From the NCBI GenBank assembly GCA_033762195.1, contig JANRLV010000018.1:1-6880 (forward strand): DNA of 6,880 bases. Direction: 5' to 3'. Position 1 is the first letter of the stretch, and the number at the start of each line of letters is the position of its first letter. The position numbers were made by a program, and so were the translations under genes. Shown here piece by piece: positions 5,834-6,880 of this stretch. Under the pieces are notes generated by a model. The model was not told where the DNA came from and made no database searches. It saw only the letters and a program-made list of their open reading frames with translations. The DNA comes from SpSt-398 sp033762195 (GTDB lineage Bacteria; Bacteroidota; Bacteroidia; Chitinophagales; Chitinophagaceae).

Positions 5834-6304
5834 TCATTCCCGCGAACGTGCATAAAAAAAATCGAGTCGGGGTTCAGGCGCAGCCTCGCCCCCATCGATC
5901 CAGGCATGAAGGGAATCAGTTCCTTTACGCTCATACACAATACGTTTGGGAAAATCATGCTGCGGATTGGAAGCGGTAAAGCCTTGTTCCCCAAAACGTA
6001 CAATGGTAAAGGTGACCGGATTGGGAAAACCGGTGCCCAAGGTAGTTGGTATATAGCTCCAGCTTCCCGACCGGTGGATCAATTCCACCGACTCAAGCAT
6101 TTGTTTCTCTCCACTATTCTTGAGCACATAACTCAGTCCGGCATACGAACTGTCATTTAGTTTTTTCCACTCCTCTACCACTTTGCTATCGGCTTTTGTC
6201 TGTACCCATTTTCCAACCAGCCAATCCCAATCTGATTGCTTGGCATTATTGTTACAGGAAAGAATCAGAGCGAGTGAAGCAAAAAGTAATATTCTCATTG
6301 ACAT
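5834..6304 (-). CDS. DUF6265 family lipoprotein
   Basis: The product is 156 residues from the ATG at 6304, or 154 from the second ATG at 6298, which gives a more usual signal peptide (MRILLFASLALILSC). The lipobox cysteine is C17 (ILSC, then NNNAKQ), so it should be a lipid-anchored envelope protein. The mature part matches DUF6265: WDWLVGKWVQT (26-36), EEWKKLNDSSYAGLSYVLK (44-62), ESVELIHRSG (71-80), FTIVRFGEQGFTASNPQHDFPKRIVYER (99-126) and a terminal LDFFYARS strand. A small beta-barrel or sandwich is expected; no function is known. An 18-bp-stem hairpin ends 14 bp before the start codon, leaving little room for a promoter, so expression may depend on reading through from the VOC gene. The DUF1801 gene follows after 25 bp. 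Confidence 0.87.
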   Translation of the reverse strand: MSMRILLFASLALILSCNNNAKQSDWDWLVGKWVQTKADSKVVEEWKKLNDSSYAGLSYVLKNSGEKQMLESVELIHRSGSWSYIPTTLGTGFPNPVTFTIVRFGEQGFTASNPQHDFPKRIVYERKGTDSLHAWIDGGEAAPEPRLDFFYARSRE

Positions 6305-6318
6305 AATTTAAACATAAA

Positions 6319-6364
6319 GTTTCTCGCAGCGTCCGCAAAGAACTTAGCGGGCGCTGCGAGAAAC
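6319..6364. repeat. Long hairpin (18-bp stem, 10-nt loop) between the VOC and DUF6265 genes
   Basis: GTTTCTCGCAGCGTCCGC (6319-6336) pairs with GCGGGCGCTGCGAGAAAC (6347-6364), 17 Watson-Crick pairs plus one G-T, around the loop AAAGAACTTA. The sequence resembles a CTCGCAnnn...CAAAGAACTTnGCG... palindromic repeat that I believe recurs between genes in Bacteroidota and some other genomes. It could be a repeat-family copy, a terminator for the VOC gene (no clear U-run follows on the minus strand), or an RNA structure in the leader of the lipoprotein gene. Confidence 0.85.
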
Positions 6365-6400
6365 AAAACTCGGCATTGATTTCAAGGTAGAAAAAGAAAA

Positions 6401-6790
6401 CTACATACCGGCCGGGATATTGTGCAAACCGATCCGATTTCCTTCGGTATCGATAAAAACAGCCATATCCCCATACTCTGGTGAAATGGCAGTTTTGGGC
6501 ATGGCGACTTTTCCCCCGGCTGCTTCAACCCGATCAATGATGACCTGCACATCAGGGTTGCCATTCAGATAGATCAGAACCCCATCAGTGCCCGAGGGTT
6601 TGTGAAAACCACCACTGTCAACAATGGCGCCACCGATCCCGGTCATGGGGTCATCCAGTGGGAACATCCGCATCTTCATTCCCGGCATATCCATCGGGAA
6701 AAGCGTGCATTTAAAGATCGCTTCGTAGAACTTGGTGGCCCGATCAATATCCGTAGCAGGAATTTCGAACCAGGAGATGAAATGTTGCAT
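6401..6790 (-). CDS. VOC family (glyoxalase/bleomycin-resistance fold) protein
   Basis: A 129-residue soluble protein with two beta-alpha-beta-beta-beta modules. Module one starts QHFISWFEIPATDIDRATKFYE (2-23), with candidate metal ligands H3 and E9. It continues through a Met-rich stretch (FPMDMPGMKMRMFPLDDPM, 31-49) and GIGGAIVDS (51-59). Module two is DGVLIYLNGNPDVQVIIDRVE (69-89), AAGGKVAMPKTAI (90-102), MAVFIDTEGNRIGLHN (109-124), with H123 as another possible ligand. The pattern FxxPDxxRAxxFYxxxF...FxDTEGNRIGLH is typical of the single-domain VOC proteins common in Bacteroidota, whose substrates are mostly unknown; no specific reaction can be assigned. It is the first of three minus-strand genes (VOC, DUF6265, DUF1801). 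A GGATGAC heptamer array begins 34 bp upstream of its start, and no promoter of the usual pattern is obvious. Confidence 0.92.
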   Translation of the reverse strand: MQHFISWFEIPATDIDRATKFYEAIFKCTLFPMDMPGMKMRMFPLDDPMTGIGGAIVDSGGFHKPSGTDGVLIYLNGNPDVQVIIDRVEAAGGKVAMPKTAISPEYGDMAVFIDTEGNRIGLHNIPAGM

Positions 6791-6823
6791 TTTTTGAAGT
6801 TTAGATTTTAGTATTTCGAGTTT

Positions 6824-6880
6824 GGAGGACGAAGGACGGATGTTGGATGTTGGATGACGGATGACAGATGACAGATGACT
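6824..6880. repeat. GGATGAC-type heptamer array, running off the right edge
   Basis: Eight consecutive 7-bp units without phase slip: GGAGGAC, GAAGGAC, GGATGTT, GGATGTT, GGATGAC, GGATGAC, AGATGAC, AGATGAC (6824-6879). The drift is in blocks of adjacent identical units, as expected from local unit duplication. The array lies upstream of the VOC gene and continues to the window edge, so its full length and any inverted second arm cannot be seen. Confidence 0.9.

Noticed and set aside
1..6880. tRNA, rRNA, riboswitch, insertion sequence or attachment site
   Set aside because: No cloverleaf-like, rRNA-like or transposase sequence was recognised, and no terminal repeats with target duplications were found.

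Overview
The window looks like chromosomal DNA of a Bacteroidota bacterium, probably of the Chitinophagaceae or a relative. This rests on family content (a DUF5916 outer-membrane-type protein, an XRE/S24 regulator with the sequence style common in that phylum, a DUF6728-like micro-protein, DUF6265, DUF1579), on TTTGCA-type -7 promoter elements close to start codons, on poor Shine-Dalgarno sites, and on moderate GC with AT-rich spacers. LpxB shows a lipid A-making, Gram-negative-type envelope. No rRNA, tRNA, CRISPR array, transposase or integrase was seen.

Left part (1-2122): two genes on the minus strand. The upstream one is an S24-type (LexA/cI-like) transcriptional regulator (2005-1256). 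It is followed by the first half of a secreted DUF5916 protein (1182-1, running off the left edge). The 117-bp gap between the regulator and surE is a divergent control region. It holds a 17-bp perfect-arm palindrome over the regulator's own -7 element, and a separate surE promoter candidate.

Centre (2123-4346): a tight plus-strand operon of surE (5'-nucleotidase), a 104-residue three-helix membrane protein of unknown function that starts at GTG inside surE, and lpxB (lipid A disaccharide synthase). A 50-residue membrane micro-protein on the minus strand (4487-4335) overlaps the end of lpxB tail to tail.

Right part (4497-6880): an accessory-looking run of small genes. A Met-rich exported DUF1579 protein lies on the plus strand. 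A VOC (glyoxalase-fold) protein, a DUF6265 lipoprotein and a DUF1801 protein lie on the minus strand in that transcription order. The spacers here are filled by repeats. Three separate tracts are built from phase-locked 7-bp units of different sequence: ATTATTG-type at 4531-4558 and 4601-4642, GTGAGAC/GTCTCAC at 5251-5350, and GGATGAC at 6824-6879. Two of them are arranged as opposed arms that bracket the DUF1579 gene. A fourth element is an 18-bp-stem hairpin (6319-6364), 14 bp before the lipoprotein start.

The most notable items are the heptamer system, the operator-like palindrome, the unknown membrane protein inside the surE-lpxB operon, and the micro-gene overlapping lpxB. I see no convincing new defence or enzymatic system. 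All family names come from recognising sequence patterns; no search was run.
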